A stretch of DNA of 64,000 nt from Thiotrichaceae bacterium (GCA_002401765.2 NVTY02000034.1:89093-153092); one strand, 5' to 3'; shown: positions 41,151 to 51,835, counted from the stretch's first letter. Notes: generated by a model from the letters alone, not told the origin. Program-made: numbers and translations.

Positions 41151-42866
41151 TTATCCGTAGTTTTTGATGTATTCAACAATCTCGGTCAGCGGGATCTCCT
41201 TTGTGTCGGTATCACGGCGATGTTTGTACTCGACGATATCGGCATCCAGGCCGCGCTCACCTAGCACCAAACGATGCGGGATGCCGATCAGGTCGACGTT
41301 GGCAAACATCACCCCGGGGCGCTCTTTGCGGTCTTCAAACAGCACCTCGATGCCCGCTGTTGTTAGTTCCTCGTAGAGTGATTCGCATGCTGCGCGCAGG
41401 CGCTGGGATTTGTGCATTTTGAGCGGCAGTAGCGCCACCTGAAAAGGTGCAATCACCTCTGGCCAAATGATGCCGCCATCGTCGTTGTTCTGCTCAATCG
41501 CGGCGGCGACAATGCGTGATACCCCGATGCCATAACAGCCCATCGTCATCGTCACACTTTTGCCCTGATCGTTAAGGCAGGTTGCCTTCATTGCTTCACT
41601 GTATTTTTGGCCGAGCTGGAAGATATGGCCAACTTCGATGCCGCGGCGGATCGACAACGTACCGTTGCCATCGGGCGAGGCATCGCCCGCAACAATATTG
41701 CGGATGTCGGCAGTGATGGGTTCCGCTAGATCACGTCCCCAGTTGACACCAGTCAGATGTTGCCCGTCTGAATTTGCACCGCAGATGAAGTCGGCCGTGT
41801 GTGCGGCACTGTGATCAGCGATCACGGTAATCGTTAGCCCGCCTTTTAAGCCAAGTGGCCCGACTGAACCGGGTTCACAGCCGGCGGCTGCTTTTACCTG
41901 CTCAACAGTGGCAAACGTGAGAGGTGCTTCAATCTGTTCCAGTTTTTCAGCCTTGAGCACATTCAATTCATGGTCACCACGAACGACCAGCGCTACCACC
42001 GAGTCTTCAATGCCCTTTACCAGTAGTGTTTTTAGGGTTTTCACGGTACCCACTTTTAGAAACTCAGAGACCTCGGCAATACTCTGCTGATTCGGCGTAT
42101 CAACCGTTGTAACTTCGGCCGTTGGTGCGGCGCGCGCTCCCTTTGGGGCGACCGCTTCCGCTAGTTCAACGTTGGCGGCGTAGTCACTGTCGGATGAAAA
42201 GGCGATCGCATCTTCACCGGAGTCAGCCAGCACATGAAACTCATGAGAGGCACTGCCGCCGATAGCGCCGGTGTCGGCCAGCACCGCACGAAAATCGAGG
42301 CCCAATCGCTTAAAGATGCACGAATAGGTGTCGTACATCTGCTTGTAGGTCTGCTGCAATGACTCATCGGTGGCGTGGAATGAGTAGGCATCCTTCATCA
42401 GAAATTCACGTGCGCGCATCACCCCAAAGCGGGGGCGGCGTTCATCACGGAATTTAGTCTGTATCTGGTAAAAGGTGGCGGGGAGCTGTTTGTAACTACG
42501 GATCTCGTTACGGATCAGGTCGGTGATCACCTCTTCATGGGTCGGGCCAAAGCAGAAGTCGCGCCCATGCCGGTCCTTAAAGCGTAGCATCTCGGCGCCC
42601 ATTTGCTCCCAGCGTGCGGTTTCTTGCCACAGTTCGGATGGTTGTACTGCGGGCATCAGCAGTTCCTGCCCATCGGCGCGATTCATCTCTTCACGTATCA
42701 CATGCTCAACTTTTCTTAGCACGCGCAGGCCAAGCGGTAGCCAGCTATAGAGGCCGCTGGCAAGTTTGCGAATCATCCCTGCGCGTAGCATCAATTGGTG
42801 GCTGATTACCTCTGCATCGGCAGGGGTCTCTTTAAGGGTGGCGGAGAGGAACTTTGAAGCGCGCAT
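41151..42866 (-). CDS. proS: Prolyl-tRNA synthetase
   Basis: 571 residues from the ATG at 42866 ([20 protein letters not shown]), which aligns with the E. coli start and has TAGGAT just before it; the frame is open nine codons further. It is a class II synthetase with motif 2 in [20 protein letters not shown] (20 residues) and motif 3 in [18 protein letters not shown]. The bacterial-type editing (INS) domain lies between motifs 2 and 3 (about residues 225-405), with [11 protein letters not shown] as a landmark. Confidence 0.97.
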   Translation of the reverse strand: MRASKFLSATLKETPADAEVISHQLMLRAGMIRKLASGLYSWLPLGLRVLRKVEHVIREEMNRADGQELLMPAVQPSELWQETARWEQMGAEMLRFKDRHGRDFCFGPTHEEVITDLIRNEIRSYKQLPATFYQIQTKFRDERRPRFGVMRAREFLMKDAYSFHATDESLQQTYKQMYDTYSCIFKRLGLDFRAVLADTGAIGGSASHEFHVLADSGEDAIAFSSDSDYAANVELAEAVAPKGARAAPTAEVTTVDTPNQQSIAEVSEFLKVGTVKTLKTLLVKGIEDSVVALVVRGDHELNVLKAEKLEQIEAPLTFATVEQVKAAAGCEPGSVGPLGLKGGLTITVIADHSAAHTADFICGANSDGQHLTGVNWGRDLAEPITADIRNIVAGDASPDGNGTLSIRRGIEVGHIFQLGQKYSEAMKATCLNDQGKSVTMTMGCYGIGVSRIVAAAIEQNNDDGGIIWPEVIAPFQVALLPLKMHKSQRLRAACESLYEELTTAGIEVLFEDRKERPGVMFANVDLIGIPHRLVLGERGLDADIVEYKHRRDTDTKEIPLTEIVEYIKNYG

Positions 42867-42964
42867 TGGAATCCTAGGTTGAGGTATAGACAATGCGCCA
42901 GATTTTACCAGATTTTACCTGATTTTATGCCGCCTAAATCAGGCTTCTCTTGATTCAGTATTCG

Positions 42965-43810
42965 TCAGGTATTGGTAGTAAAGCGCATTGAGAGGTCAAT
43001 CGATTGTATATTTTTGGTGAGGGTACCGATGGCGATGTAATCGATGCCGCTCTCTGCAAGGCCGCGAATCTCATTAAAGGTGACGCCGCCAGAGGCCTCC
43101 AGCTTTGCCTGCCCCTTGTTGAGAATTACCGCGCGTTGCAGCATGGCGCGGTCAAAATTATCCAGCAACAGCATGTCGGCCTTCGCAGCGAGTGCTTCAT
43201 GGAACTCTTCTAAGTTTTCAACCTCGACTTCGATTGGCATCTTGGGGTGGCTGGCGCGAATTTGTTCGACAGCTTTGGTGATTGAACCGCAGGCGAGGAT
43301 ATGGTTTTCTTTGATTAGAACACCATCGTAAAGGCCGATGCGGTGGTTTTCACAGCCGCCACAGCGTACCGCGTATTTTTGCGCCAGGCGTAGCCCTGGG
43401 ATGGTTTTGCGGGTATCGCGGATGGTCGTTTTTAGCCCTTTGACGCGATCGGCGTAGCGCCGTGATTCGGTTGCAATGCCGGAAAGTAGCTGCACAAAAT
43501 TAAGCGCGACTCGTTCGGCACTAAGGATGGCACGGGCTGGCCCTTGAATGGTACAGAGCGTCTGATTTTCATTGAGCAGGTCACCATCTTGTGCTTGCCA
43601 ACTAATGGATATCTCATCACTCAGTTGTAGCATGGTTTCGCTAAACCATTCACGCCCACATAGAACCGCGGTTTCACGCGTGATCACGGTGGCGGTGGCG
43701 GTGGTCTCCGCTGGTATCAGAGAGGCGGTGACGTCGCCCTTGCCAATATCTTCTTTGAGCGCTGCTTTGACCGTTTTTTTGATGTCTGACGGTAATATGA
43801 GTGTTGCCAT
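42965..43810 (-). CDS. nadC: Nicotinate-nucleotide pyrophosphorylase (quinolinate PRTase)
   Basis: 281 residues. It makes nicotinate mononucleotide from quinolinate and PRPP in de novo NAD synthesis. Landmarks are LNFVQLLSGIAT, TIRDTRKTIPGLR, KYAVRCGGCENHRIGL, and EVEVENLEEFHEAL. The ATG follows TAGGAAA. It is upstream of proS by 98 bases on the same strand. Confidence 0.96.
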   Translation of the reverse strand: MATLILPSDIKKTVKAALKEDIGKGDVTASLIPAETTATATVITRETAVLCGREWFSETMLQLSDEISISWQAQDGDLLNENQTLCTIQGPARAILSAERVALNFVQLLSGIATESRRYADRVKGLKTTIRDTRKTIPGLRLAQKYAVRCGGCENHRIGLYDGVLIKENHILACGSITKAVEQIRASHPKMPIEVEVENLEEFHEALAAKADMLLLDNFDRAMLQRAVILNKGQAKLEASGGVTFNEIRGLAESGIDYIAIGTLTKNIQSIDLSMRFTTNT

Positions 43811-44165
43811 TAAAACGATTTCCTAGGCGCTGTCAATGAGGCCTTAAATATAATGATGTTGTGCGATTGTTTGTTGATGGTGTTGTTTAAGTGCGTATGA
43901 CGATGAACCGTGGTATTGAAGTGGCGGGGTGACGTTTCAAACCATTTTCGTATCGACAGCGCTCAAAAAAATCATGATCAACGTAGTCGATTGTACATTG
44001 TTTTGCGAGGCTTTGTGATGAGGGCTGGGTAAAAGCTGTGTTTTATACTTGAGTAAAATGGTTGTGTTTCGTCGGCTTGAAATTTCATTTAAGGCCCTTA
44101 TATCGAGTAGTATCCAAGGATAAACAGATGTATGTTTGCGATAACCAAGACAGAGAGGGCTCCGC
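43811..44165. other. Divergent control region between nadC and clpB (355 bases)
   Basis: No gene is supported here; one reading frame on the minus strand overlaps the clpB leader but has no family resemblance or ribosome site. The right half holds the heat-shock promoter of clpB (separate entry). The left half must hold the nadC promoter, but I see no convincing hexamer pair. Confidence 0.6.
44076..44103 (+). promoter_or_regulatory. Sigma-32 heat-shock promoter of clpB
   Basis: A -35 CTTGAA (44076-44081) and -10 CCCTTATAT (44095-44103) are separated by 13 bases, close to the sigma-32 consensus CTTGAA-N13-15-CCCCATnT. It lies 62 bases before the clpB ATG, the expected place for a heat-shock chaperone gene. 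Confidence 0.7.
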
Positions 44166-46769
44166 ATGAGAATGGATCGATTGACCAGTAAATTTCAGAT
44201 GGCATTAGCAGACGCGCAGAGCCTTGCGGTTGGCGGTGATCATCAATTTATCGAGCCCGTTCATTTGATGGTTGCATTGCTCGATCAGCAGGGCGGTACG
44301 GTTCGACCGCTGCTGAATCGTGCTGATATTAATGTTAATGCATTGCGCTCTCAATTGGGTAAGGTGCTTGACCACTTGCCGAGTGTAGAAGGGACCGATG
44401 GTGATCTGCATATTTCGAATGACCTTGGGCGCTTGTTAAATGTGACCGATAAATTTTCACAAAAACGTGATGACCAATTTATCTCCAGTGAACTTTTTGT
44501 GATGGCAGCGGTAGAGGATAAAGGTGCTCTGGGTCATGCGATGGCGCATGCTGGAGCGGTGAAAGGGGCATTAGAAAAAGCGATCGATGAAATACGTGGT
44601 GGTGAAAGTGTTAATGACCCAAATGCTGAAGAGCAACGCCAGGTACTTGAGAAGTTTACCATTGATCTGACGGAGCGCGCAGAGCAGGGCAAGCTTGATC
44701 CTGTGATTGGGCGTGATGATGAGATTCGCCGTACCATTCAGGTGTTGCAGCGCCGTACTAAAAATAACCCCGTATTGATTGGCGAACCAGGTGTCGGAAA
44801 GACTGCTATTGTAGAGGGATTGGCGCAACGTATTGTGAACGGTGAAGTGCCAGAAGGGCTTAAGGGTAAACGTATTTTGTCGCTTGACATGGGGGCGTTG
44901 ATTGCCGGTGCAAAGTTTCGCGGTGAGTTTGAGGAGCGTTTGAAAGGAGTGTTGAATGATCTTGCCAAGCAAGAAGGCTCAGTCATTCTCTTTATCGATG
45001 AGCTGCATACCATGGTCGGAGCTGGCAAGGCAGAAGGAGCGATGGATGCCGGTAATATGTTGAAGCCTGCGCTGGCGCGTGGTGAATTGCACTGTGTGGG
45101 GGCGACGACGCTGGATGAATATCGTCAGTACATCGAAAAAGATGCGGCACTTGAGCGTCGTTTTCAGAAGGTGCTGGTGGACGAGCCTAGCGTGGAAGAT
45201 ACCATCGCGATTTTGCGTGGTCTGAAAGAAAAGTACGAAGTACACCATGGGGTTGAGATTACCGATCCGGCCATTGTCTCGGCAGCGACGCTATCGCATC
45301 GATACATAACAGATCGACAGATGCCGGATAAGGCGATTGATCTGATTGATGAAGCGGCGAGTCGTATCCGTATTGAGATCGATTCCAAACCAGAGGTGAT
45401 GGATAGGCTTGAACGACGCCTGATTCAACTTAAGATTGAGCGCGAGGCGCTGGGTAAAGAAAGCGATGAGGCGTCGAAAAAACGCCTGGCAATTTTGAAT
45501 GATGAGATCAGCCGATTAGGCCTTGAATTTTCTGATTTCGAAGAGGTGTGGAAGGCGGAAAAGGCGGCATTGCAGGGCACGCAAAAGATTAAAGAAGCGC
45601 TTGAAAGTGCGCGTATGGAGCTGGAGACTGCGCGTCGTGCGGGTGATCTAGCGCGGATGTCGGAGCTACAGTACGGGCGCATTCCTGAGCTGGAAAAACA
45701 GCTCGATATGGCGGGGCAGGCCGAGATGCAGGAGATGACACTGCTGCGCAATAACGTCACGGATGAAGAAATTGCTGAGATTGTCTCAAAGTGGACCGGG
45801 ATTCCGGTGACGCGGATGTTAGAGGGTGAACGTGAAAAATTACTGCGTATGGAAGACGGATTACACCAGCGTGTGATTGGTCAGGATGAAGCGGTGAAAG
45901 CGGTGTCGGATGCTATTCGTCGTTCACGTGCCGGACTATCAGATCCTAAGCGGCCGAACGGATCATTCCTCTTTCTGGGGCCGACTGGTGTGGGTAAGAC
46001 CGAATTGACCAAGGCACTCGCATCGTTTCTGTTTGATACAGAAGAGTCGTTAGTGCGCCTTGATATGTCCGAGTTTATGGAGAAGCATTCGGTTGCTCGC
46101 CTAATTGGCGCACCTCCTGGTTATGTGGGTTATGAAGAGGGTGGTTATCTGACTGAGGCAGTCCGTCGTAAGCCTTATTCGGTCGTGTTACTTGATGAGG
46201 TAGAGAAGGCGCATCCCGATGTCTTTAATATTTTGTTACAGGTATTGGATGATGGACGCCTGACCGACGGCCACGGGCGCACGGTTGATTTCCGCAATAC
46301 GGTGATTGTGATGACATCGAACCTGGGTTCGCAGGTGATTCAGGAGATGACTGGTGAAGAGAATTACGAGGTGATGAAAGAGGTGGTGATGGCGGGTGTT
46401 AGTGCCCATTTTCGTCCCGAATTTATCAATCGGATTGATGATGTGGTGGTATTTCATCCGCTCGCTCAAGCGCAGATTCGAGCGATTACCGATATTCAAA
46501 TCGACTATCTACGTGAACGCTTGCGTGAACGCGATATTGACCTGCAATTGAGTGATGAAGCGCTGGATAAGCTGGGCGAAGCGGGTTTTGACCCGGTCTA
46601 TGGTGCCCGACCGCTGAAGCGTGCAATTCAGAGAAAGCTCGAAAATCGCTTAGCGCAGGATATTCTGGCGGGGAAGTATTTGGCGGGTGATATTATTGAG
46701 ATAGTGATAGTGGATGGTGAATTGAGTTTTGGAAAAGGAGAGAAAGATGCCTGTGTGACAGCGGCGTAA
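44166..46769 (+). CDS. clpB: ATP-dependent disaggregase ClpB
   Basis: 867 residues, near the E. coli length (857). It rescues aggregated proteins together with DnaK. Order: N-terminal double Clp repeat ([19 protein letters not shown]), AAA1 with Walker A GEPGVGKT (about residue 205), the coiled-coil middle domain (about 410-525, which separates ClpB from ClpA), and AAA2 with Walker A GPTGVGKT (about 605). The pore loops KFRGEFEER and [13 protein letters not shown] are intact. Confidence 0.98.
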   Translation: MRMDRLTSKFQMALADAQSLAVGGDHQFIEPVHLMVALLDQQGGTVRPLLNRADINVNALRSQLGKVLDHLPSVEGTDGDLHISNDLGRLLNVTDKFSQKRDDQFISSELFVMAAVEDKGALGHAMAHAGAVKGALEKAIDEIRGGESVNDPNAEEQRQVLEKFTIDLTERAEQGKLDPVIGRDDEIRRTIQVLQRRTKNNPVLIGEPGVGKTAIVEGLAQRIVNGEVPEGLKGKRILSLDMGALIAGAKFRGEFEERLKGVLNDLAKQEGSVILFIDELHTMVGAGKAEGAMDAGNMLKPALARGELHCVGATTLDEYRQYIEKDAALERRFQKVLVDEPSVEDTIAILRGLKEKYEVHHGVEITDPAIVSAATLSHRYITDRQMPDKAIDLIDEAASRIRIEIDSKPEVMDRLERRLIQLKIEREALGKESDEASKKRLAILNDEISRLGLEFSDFEEVWKAEKAALQGTQKIKEALESARMELETARRAGDLARMSELQYGRIPELEKQLDMAGQAEMQEMTLLRNNVTDEEIAEIVSKWTGIPVTRMLEGEREKLLRMEDGLHQRVIGQDEAVKAVSDAIRRSRAGLSDPKRPNGSFLFLGPTGVGKTELTKALASFLFDTEESLVRLDMSEFMEKHSVARLIGAPPGYVGYEEGGYLTEAVRRKPYSVVLLDEVEKAHPDVFNILLQVLDDGRLTDGHGRTVDFRNTVIVMTSNLGSQVIQEMTGEENYEVMKEVVMAGVSAHFRPEFINRIDDVVVFHPLAQAQIRAITDIQIDYLRERLRERDIDLQLSDEALDKLGEAGFDPVYGARPLKRAIQRKLENRLAQDILAGKYLAGDIIEIVIVDGELSFGKGEKDACVTAA

Positions 46770-46786
46770 AGAAGAAATGGGCGGTG

Positions 46787-46811
46787 GTGGCAACTACTCA
46801 GTAGTTGCCAC
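46787..46811. terminator. Hairpin between convergent clpB and histidine kinase genes
   Basis: A perfect 11-bp stem (GTGGCAACTAC/GTAGTTGCCAC) with a TCA loop starts 17 bases after the clpB stop and overlaps the last codons of the kinase gene. It could terminate both transcripts. T-runs are weak: CTTTGTTTTC on the plus strand starts about 10 bases later. Confidence 0.5.
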
Positions 46812-48587
46812 TGGCTGTGCTTTGTTTTCAATATTTCCTTTTTCTTCGTGATGCACAATAGGTAATTTAAACCAGAAACAGGTGCCAACCCCTTCTTCTG
46901 TTGAGAAGCCTAGTTCTCCTTCATGCTTTTCAATAATCGCCTTACTGATGGATAACCCCAACCCAGTACTACCCGTTTTACGGGTGTTGGTGGAGTCCGC
47001 TTGCGTGAATTTCTCAAATATTTTGTCATGAAATGAGCTTGGAATACCGGTGCCGTGATCAGTTACGCTGATATTGATGTGCCCATCTATTGCGATGCTA
47101 TTAAGTTCGACAGTGCTTCCGTTCGGTGAAAATTTAACCGCATTTGAAATTAAGTTGCACAGTACCTGCATCAGGCGATCTGAGTCGGCATTGATTTGAA
47201 TGCCTTGTTGATTGTTTATGATTTTCAGATTGATACTGAACTGTTCGGCATAGTCCCGATTAATTTCAATTGTCTGTTCGATAAATGGTGCTACTTCCAT
47301 TATGCGCGGTGTAAACGCCATGTTACCCGCTTCAATTTTTTGCATATCCAGGATGTCATTGATTAATAGCAATAGCCGATCTGTGTTGTTGTTGGCGACG
47401 ACTAACATATCTTTGACCTGCGGCGGTATGTGACCTAATACGCCGCCATTAATCAACCTCAATGAGCCGCTGATCGAGGTCAGCGGTGTGCGTAATTCGT
47501 GACTGACGGTGGAGACAAATTCATTTTTAAATTTTTCTGCTTGTTTACGCTTGGTGATGTCTCGAGCGATGCCGCTGAAAAGGCGCTGGCTGCCAATCTT
47601 CATCTCATTGATGGAGAGCTCGAGCGGGAAAACGTCTCCGTTTTTTCGTTGCCCTTCAACCTCAACTCGATTGCCGATAATCGTTTTATTGCTATCTTTG
47701 ATATACCGCTGTAGCCCTTCTGAATGTGGTTTCTTATATGCTTCAGGCATCAATAGCATGATGTTTTTTCCTTTCACTTCTTCTTCGGTGTAACCGAAAA
47801 TTTTACTTGCCGCTAGTGTAAAGGACTCAATAACACCGGCTTCATCAATGGTGATGATGCCATCTGCGATGTTATTAAGCACTGTCGAAATGCGCACTTC
47901 GCTGGCTTGAGAAGTTTGTACCAACGCTTGAAGGTTGAGGGTGGTGCGCCAAAGCTCTTCCCCCATGGTATTAAATGCGACAGTCAGATTGGATATTTCA
48001 TCATTACCTTCGTGTGGTAATTGAATTTTATAATCGCCGTTAGCAAGCTGGCTAGCCGCTTTTTCAAGTCGTAAAATGGGTTTTCGGATGACCAAATTTT
48101 GCCAAAAGGCACTGGCAAGGCCAACCACAGAAAATAGTAAAAGGGTGATTAATTCCAGGTTGAATATGCGCTTTTTTTCTATCTGCAGCTCTTGTGTGAC
48201 GTCAATGGTTAACTGGATGTTGCCGACATTTTCATTGTCGACTAACAGCTGATGAGAGAGCGAGATGTGATTTTTGTTGGCTAATAAGGTGGTTTTTTTG
48301 AATGGGTAAACTTGAATCCCATCTTGGTTTTTTAGTACCAGCTGTTTCCAGCGATCTTTGTGGATCCGATGTGTGTGTGAAAGACTGCTGTGTAAGGCGG
48401 CAAGATCACCCGCTAGTAGAGAGCGGATAAGGCTTGGCTCTAATGTTTTCAGCACCCTAATTTCTTGCAATAGGGTTGTTTCTTTTTTGTCATTTTGTAG
48501 GCTTTCACCCCAATAGAAATGAATGACGATGGCAAAACTGAAGACACCAATCAAGATTGGTAGCAGTAATTTTCCTAGTAGGCCCAT
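46794..48587 (-). CDS. Membrane sensor histidine kinase with FixL-like PAS
   Basis: 597 residues. Helix 1 (about 8-26), a periplasmic region of about 115 residues, helix 2 (about 142-162), HAMP (165-220), PAS (230-345), HisKA with the phospho-acceptor His in STVSHELRTPLT (about 368), and HATPase with N, G1 (VTDHGTGIP) and G2 (GSTGLGLSI) boxes. The PAS resembles FixL: LMPEAYKKPHSEGLQRY keeps the His that binds heme in FixL, but the FixL distal Arg is shifted by one place. No response regulator is adjacent. It lies 24 bases after a PhnD-like gene, which probably supplies the ligand-binding part. Confidence 0.88.
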   Translation of the reverse strand: MGLLGKLLLPILIGVFSFAIVIHFYWGESLQNDKKETTLLQEIRVLKTLEPSLIRSLLAGDLAALHSSLSHTHRIHKDRWKQLVLKNQDGIQVYPFKKTTLLANKNHISLSHQLLVDNENVGNIQLTIDVTQELQIEKKRIFNLELITLLLFSVVGLASAFWQNLVIRKPILRLEKAASQLANGDYKIQLPHEGNDEISNLTVAFNTMGEELWRTTLNLQALVQTSQASEVRISTVLNNIADGIITIDEAGVIESFTLAASKIFGYTEEEVKGKNIMLLMPEAYKKPHSEGLQRYIKDSNKTIIGNRVEVEGQRKNGDVFPLELSINEMKIGSQRLFSGIARDITKRKQAEKFKNEFVSTVSHELRTPLTSISGSLRLINGGVLGHIPPQVKDMLVVANNNTDRLLLLINDILDMQKIEAGNMAFTPRIMEVAPFIEQTIEINRDYAEQFSINLKIINNQQGIQINADSDRLMQVLCNLISNAVKFSPNGSTVELNSIAIDGHINISVTDHGTGIPSSFHDKIFEKFTQADSTNTRKTGSTGLGLSISKAIIEKHEGELGFSTEEGVGTCFWFKLPIVHHEEKGNIENKAQPVATTE

Positions 48588-48611
48588 TGAGTTGTTATGC
48601 TTTAATTAAGA

Positions 48612-49460
48612 TTATTCTTGATAAAATCTTTCTAGGCCCAACTTGCTAAGCGAGGTGTAATCCTCCATAGAGGTGGTGCCAATTTTTTTGATAGGGATGT
48701 TTTTTAGCATGCGCTGCCCTTGTGTCGTGTTACTGAGTGAGAGTAAAGTGTCAGTGACTTGTTTAATCACTGCTGAACTGACTCTAGGATGTACGCTGAT
48801 GGGATGCGGTACGACATGGCGAGTTTTATAAATTATGTGTAGCGCATCTCGTACTTCATGTGATTGCTGTTCGAGTGTCTTTTGCACCCCGCCGCCTGCC
48901 TTAGTGATGCCAAGGGCTACATTTAAGTAGACAGAACTGTGTGTTTTGACATATTTAGGTTGTACTTGTATTTCAAAAAGGTCTTCCAGGTCGGCGCGGA
49001 TCATAAGGGATGCTCCTAGCGCATTGGGGGCGGGAAAGCTTACGGTTTGGTTGGCGAGTTCTGCTACCTTCTTAATTCGCCCCCCTTTTTTGACCACTAA
49101 AATTCCCTGTAAACGTTTTTCAATGTCACGAACTAAAGGGATATAGCCTTGACGGTTATTGGCACGTAGGGCGTGATATGGGTTCATGTAAGCAAAATCA
49201 AAATGGCCAGCATTGAACTCTTTTTCAAACTCTGGAATGGTCGGTGCACCCTGTAGTCTGAATTTGTATCCGGTTGTTTTTTCTAGTTCTTTTAAAATTG
49301 GTCGCCAAATTTTGTGAATTTTACGTGAATCGAACTGAGGGACAATGCCAACGCTAAATGTTTTGGTGCCAGAAGGTTGAGCGCTGATAGCGCCGCTACT
49401 AGAGCAATATAGCAATATAGCAATAAAGTATGTCGCGATAGTCAGTGGTGATGATGTCAT
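48612..49460 (-). CDS. PhnD-like periplasmic binding protein
   Basis: 282 residues with a signal peptide (about 8-28). It is a phosphate/phosphonate-type solute-binding protein: SVGIVPQFDSRKIHKIWRPI at the N terminus and FDFAYMNPYHALRA in the middle. No ABC permease or ATPase is near. It is instead in an operon with a sensor kinase, so it likely presents a ligand to the kinase rather than feeding a transporter. The ligand is unknown. Confidence 0.85.
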   Translation of the reverse strand: MTSSPLTIATYFIAILLYCSSSGAISAQPSGTKTFSVGIVPQFDSRKIHKIWRPILKELEKTTGYKFRLQGAPTIPEFEKEFNAGHFDFAYMNPYHALRANNRQGYIPLVRDIEKRLQGILVVKKGGRIKKVAELANQTVSFPAPNALGASLMIRADLEDLFEIQVQPKYVKTHSSVYLNVALGITKAGGGVQKTLEQQSHEVRDALHIIYKTRHVVPHPISVHPRVSSAVIKQVTDTLLSLSNTTQGQRMLKNIPIKKIGTTSMEDYTSLSKLGLERFYQE

Positions 49461-49665
49461 TGTCAGCCTCCATGCTTTTCAATGGTATCTTGCAGTTATC
49501 TGGAATTCGATTCGTATACGATAAATCGCACCCTTGTTAGATTGTATCGTCACTTTGAAAAATATTTGTAGTGGTAAATATTCATGTCGGAAATGTATGG
49601 TTTTGCCATGACCTCGGGTACACAGGGTATAATATTGTTTGTATTGATATGAAGGTGTGTTTGAA

Positions 49666-50400
49666 ATGAAGAAACTGGAGCCGGATCAGCTGTATGCAGC
49701 GCCGCTTGATGAAATTGTCAGTTTTCGCTTTGATGAGACGGTGGTGGATGTTTTTCCCGATATGATTAACCGCTCTGTTCCCGGTTACAGCACCCTGATC
49801 AATATGGCTGGGATCTTGTCATCTCAATATGCACAGCGGGGTAGCCAGCTCTACGACCTAGGCTGTTCGCTGGGCGCGGTGACGTTATCGATGCGTCGTC
49901 GCTTAACACAGCCAGATTGCCGCCTGTTTGCCATTGATAATTCTGCCGCGATGTTGTCACGTTGTCGTCAATACGTAGGGGCTGATACGGTCGATGTGCC
50001 GGTTGAGTTTGCATGTGCTGATATTCAGAATGTTGCCATTGAACGTGCTTCTGTTGTTGTGTTGAATTTGACGCTGCAATTTATTGCACCCTCACATCGC
50101 ATGGCCATGATTGAGAAAATCTATGCGGGTATGCTGCCGGGTGGGGTGTTGTTATTGTCGGAAAAATTGGCTTTTCATGACGCGGCCGAGGCCGTATTTT
50201 TTACTGAAATGCACCACGCCTTCAAGCGCAGTAACGGATACAGTGAGTTAGAGGTGAGCCAAAAGCGTGCAGCACTCGATAACGTGCTAGTGCCCGACAC
50301 ACGTGAGCAGCACGAGGCGCGCCTACGAGGCGCCGGCTTTCATGCGGTACGTCAGTGGTTCCAGTGCCTTAACTTTGTCTCGTTTATGGCAGTGAAATGA
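49666..50400 (+). CDS. cmoA: Carboxy-SAM synthase
   Basis: 244 residues from the ATG at 49666, ten bases after AAGG; a GTG three codons upstream sits too close to that ribosome site. It converts SAM and prephenate to carboxy-SAM for tRNA wobble-uridine modification. Landmarks are VFPDMINRSVPGYSTLI, LYDLGCSLGAVTLSMRR (SAM motif) and KRSNGYSELEVSQKR. It overlaps cmoB by four bases. Confidence 0.97.
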   Translation: MKKLEPDQLYAAPLDEIVSFRFDETVVDVFPDMINRSVPGYSTLINMAGILSSQYAQRGSQLYDLGCSLGAVTLSMRRRLTQPDCRLFAIDNSAAMLSRCRQYVGADTVDVPVEFACADIQNVAIERASVVVLNLTLQFIAPSHRMAMIEKIYAGMLPGGVLLLSEKLAFHDAAEAVFFTEMHHAFKRSNGYSELEVSQKRAALDNVLVPDTREQHEARLRGAGFHAVRQWFQCLNFVSFMAVK

Positions 50401-51368
50401 CGGTTTATCAGCGCTTTTATGAGCAACTCGCAGGCTCGCCACTTGAGTTATGGCTTGATACGTTACCTGCAACGGTGGCGGTAACCTTTGCGCGCGGGCA
50501 CGGTGATCTTGCTAAGTGGCAGGCGGTCGTTGAGGCGCTACCGCACATTAATCCCTCATCCATCGATCTCTCTGCGGGCACTGTGCGCATAGGTGAGGGC
50601 GATGATGTCGATGTTGAGGCATCCGCAGAAATTGAACGTCAACTGCGTATTATGCATCCTTGGCGAAAGGGGCCCTATTCTGTCTTTGGTATTGATATCG
50701 ATACTGAGTGGCGTTCGGACTGGAAATGGGCGCGGCTTCAACAACATATCTCACCGTTAAAGGGGCGTTATGTGTTGGACGTGGGCTGTGGCAATGGTTA
50801 TCACGCCTGGCGCATGGCGGGCGAGGGGGCAAAATTAGTCACGGGGATTGATCCAACCATGTTGTTTGTGATGCAGTACCAGGCCTTGAAGCAGTATATG
50901 CCGCAAGTGCCAGTGTACGTGCTACCGCTGGGCATTGAGCATTTGCCGCGGAATCTGAGTGGTTTTGATACGCTTTTTTCGATGGGGGTGTTGTACCACC
51001 GCCGTTCGCCGATTGATCACCTTTATGCATTGCGCTCGCTGCTGCGTTCTGGCGGTGAGTTGGTGCTGGAGACCTTAGTGGTTGATGGTAATGCTGATAC
51101 GGTATTGGTTCCACCGGGGCGTTATGCGAAAATGCGCAATGTGTGGTTTATCCCGTCGCCACAGGCACTGGCGGGGTGGTTAGCGCGTTGTGGCTTCAAG
51201 AATATTCGCCTGGTGGATATTGCGGTGACATCGTTTGATGAGCAGCGCAGTAGCGGCTGGATGACCTTTGACTCACTCCCAGATTTCCTTAGTCCTGATG
51301 ATAGAACGCTGACAATTGAAGGCTTGCCTGCGCCCAAACGAGCCGTGTACATCGCAGAGGCGCCCTGA
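50397..51368 (+). CDS. cmoB: tRNA U34 carboxymethyltransferase
   Basis: 323 residues, the E. coli length. It uses carboxy-SAM from CmoA to make cmo5U34 in tRNA. Landmarks are WRKGPYSVFGIDIDTEWRSD, the Rossmann SAM motif VLDVGCGNGYHAWRM, and LFSMGVLYHRRSPIDHL. Start overlaps the cmoA stop (ATGA), so translation is coupled. Confidence 0.97.
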   Translation: MTVYQRFYEQLAGSPLELWLDTLPATVAVTFARGHGDLAKWQAVVEALPHINPSSIDLSAGTVRIGEGDDVDVEASAEIERQLRIMHPWRKGPYSVFGIDIDTEWRSDWKWARLQQHISPLKGRYVLDVGCGNGYHAWRMAGEGAKLVTGIDPTMLFVMQYQALKQYMPQVPVYVLPLGIEHLPRNLSGFDTLFSMGVLYHRRSPIDHLYALRSLLRSGGELVLETLVVDGNADTVLVPPGRYAKMRNVWFIPSPQALAGWLARCGFKNIRLVDIAVTSFDEQRSSGWMTFDSLPDFLSPDDRTLTIEGLPAPKRAVYIAEAP

Positions 51369-51420
51369 GCGCAATCAGAATTCCCATTTACATAAAGGGG
51401 TTAACGTTGGTTTTATGGGC

Positions 51421-51448
51421 TTTGCAGAGATCATAGTCATGATATAAT
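51421..51448 (+). promoter_or_regulatory. Possible sigma-70 promoter for the Arg-rich ORF
   Basis: TTTGCA (51421-51426) and TATAAT (51443-51448) are 16 bases apart, 33 bases before the ATG of the next gene. The -10 is perfect and the -35 has four of six matches. Confidence 0.5.
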
Positions 51449-51481
51449 CCACATGTCTTAAGTGATGGTGGTATTTACCCG

Positions 51482-51835
51482 ATGCTAATGTTTGATCCTC
51501 AATACGTTCGCCCTGATGATGTGGGGACGCACCGCAATAAGGTCTTGTTGCTGACTAAGCCAGAATCAGTGGAAGAAGCGGAAAGTGTGGCCTATCGAGA
51601 GCGAGATCGAGCCGGTAATAAGGCGATCCTCCATCCTGCTATTGCACATGAGCGTCGTAAAATCGCCTCGCGAGATCGCCGCCAGCACGAGCGCCGTCAG
51701 GAAGACGATTTGCCGCTACTTGATACGCGCTGTCATCGCGAGCGCCGGAAACAATGGCGGCGCGAGCATGATGCATTGCCAGGGTCTGAGAAACCTTCAA
51801 ATCGACTAATAATGGGTGTTAATGAGATTGTTTAA
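51482..51835 (+). CDS. Arg-rich small protein of unknown function
   Basis: 117 residues. The middle (about 57-100) is strongly charged with repeated RR/ERR units (HERRKIASRDRRQHERRQ), the rest is plain. No family is recognised. It has a plausible promoter but a weak ribosome site (GGTGG about ten bases before). Charged repeats of this kind can bind nucleic acid or membranes, which is speculation. A second ATG two codons in is possible. Confidence 0.6.
   Translation: MLMFDPQYVRPDDVGTHRNKVLLLTKPESVEEAESVAYRERDRAGNKAILHPAIAHERRKIASRDRRQHERRQEDDLPLLDTRCHRERRKQWRREHDALPGSEKPSNRLIMGVNEIV

Noticed and set aside
43937-44167. 76-codon open frame on the minus strand in the clpB leader
   Set aside because: It overlaps the sigma-32 promoter, has no ribosome site and no family resemblance.
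49512-49521. Palindrome TCGTATACGA upstream of the PhnD-like gene
   Set aside because: Ten bases is short enough to occur by chance and no second copy was found.
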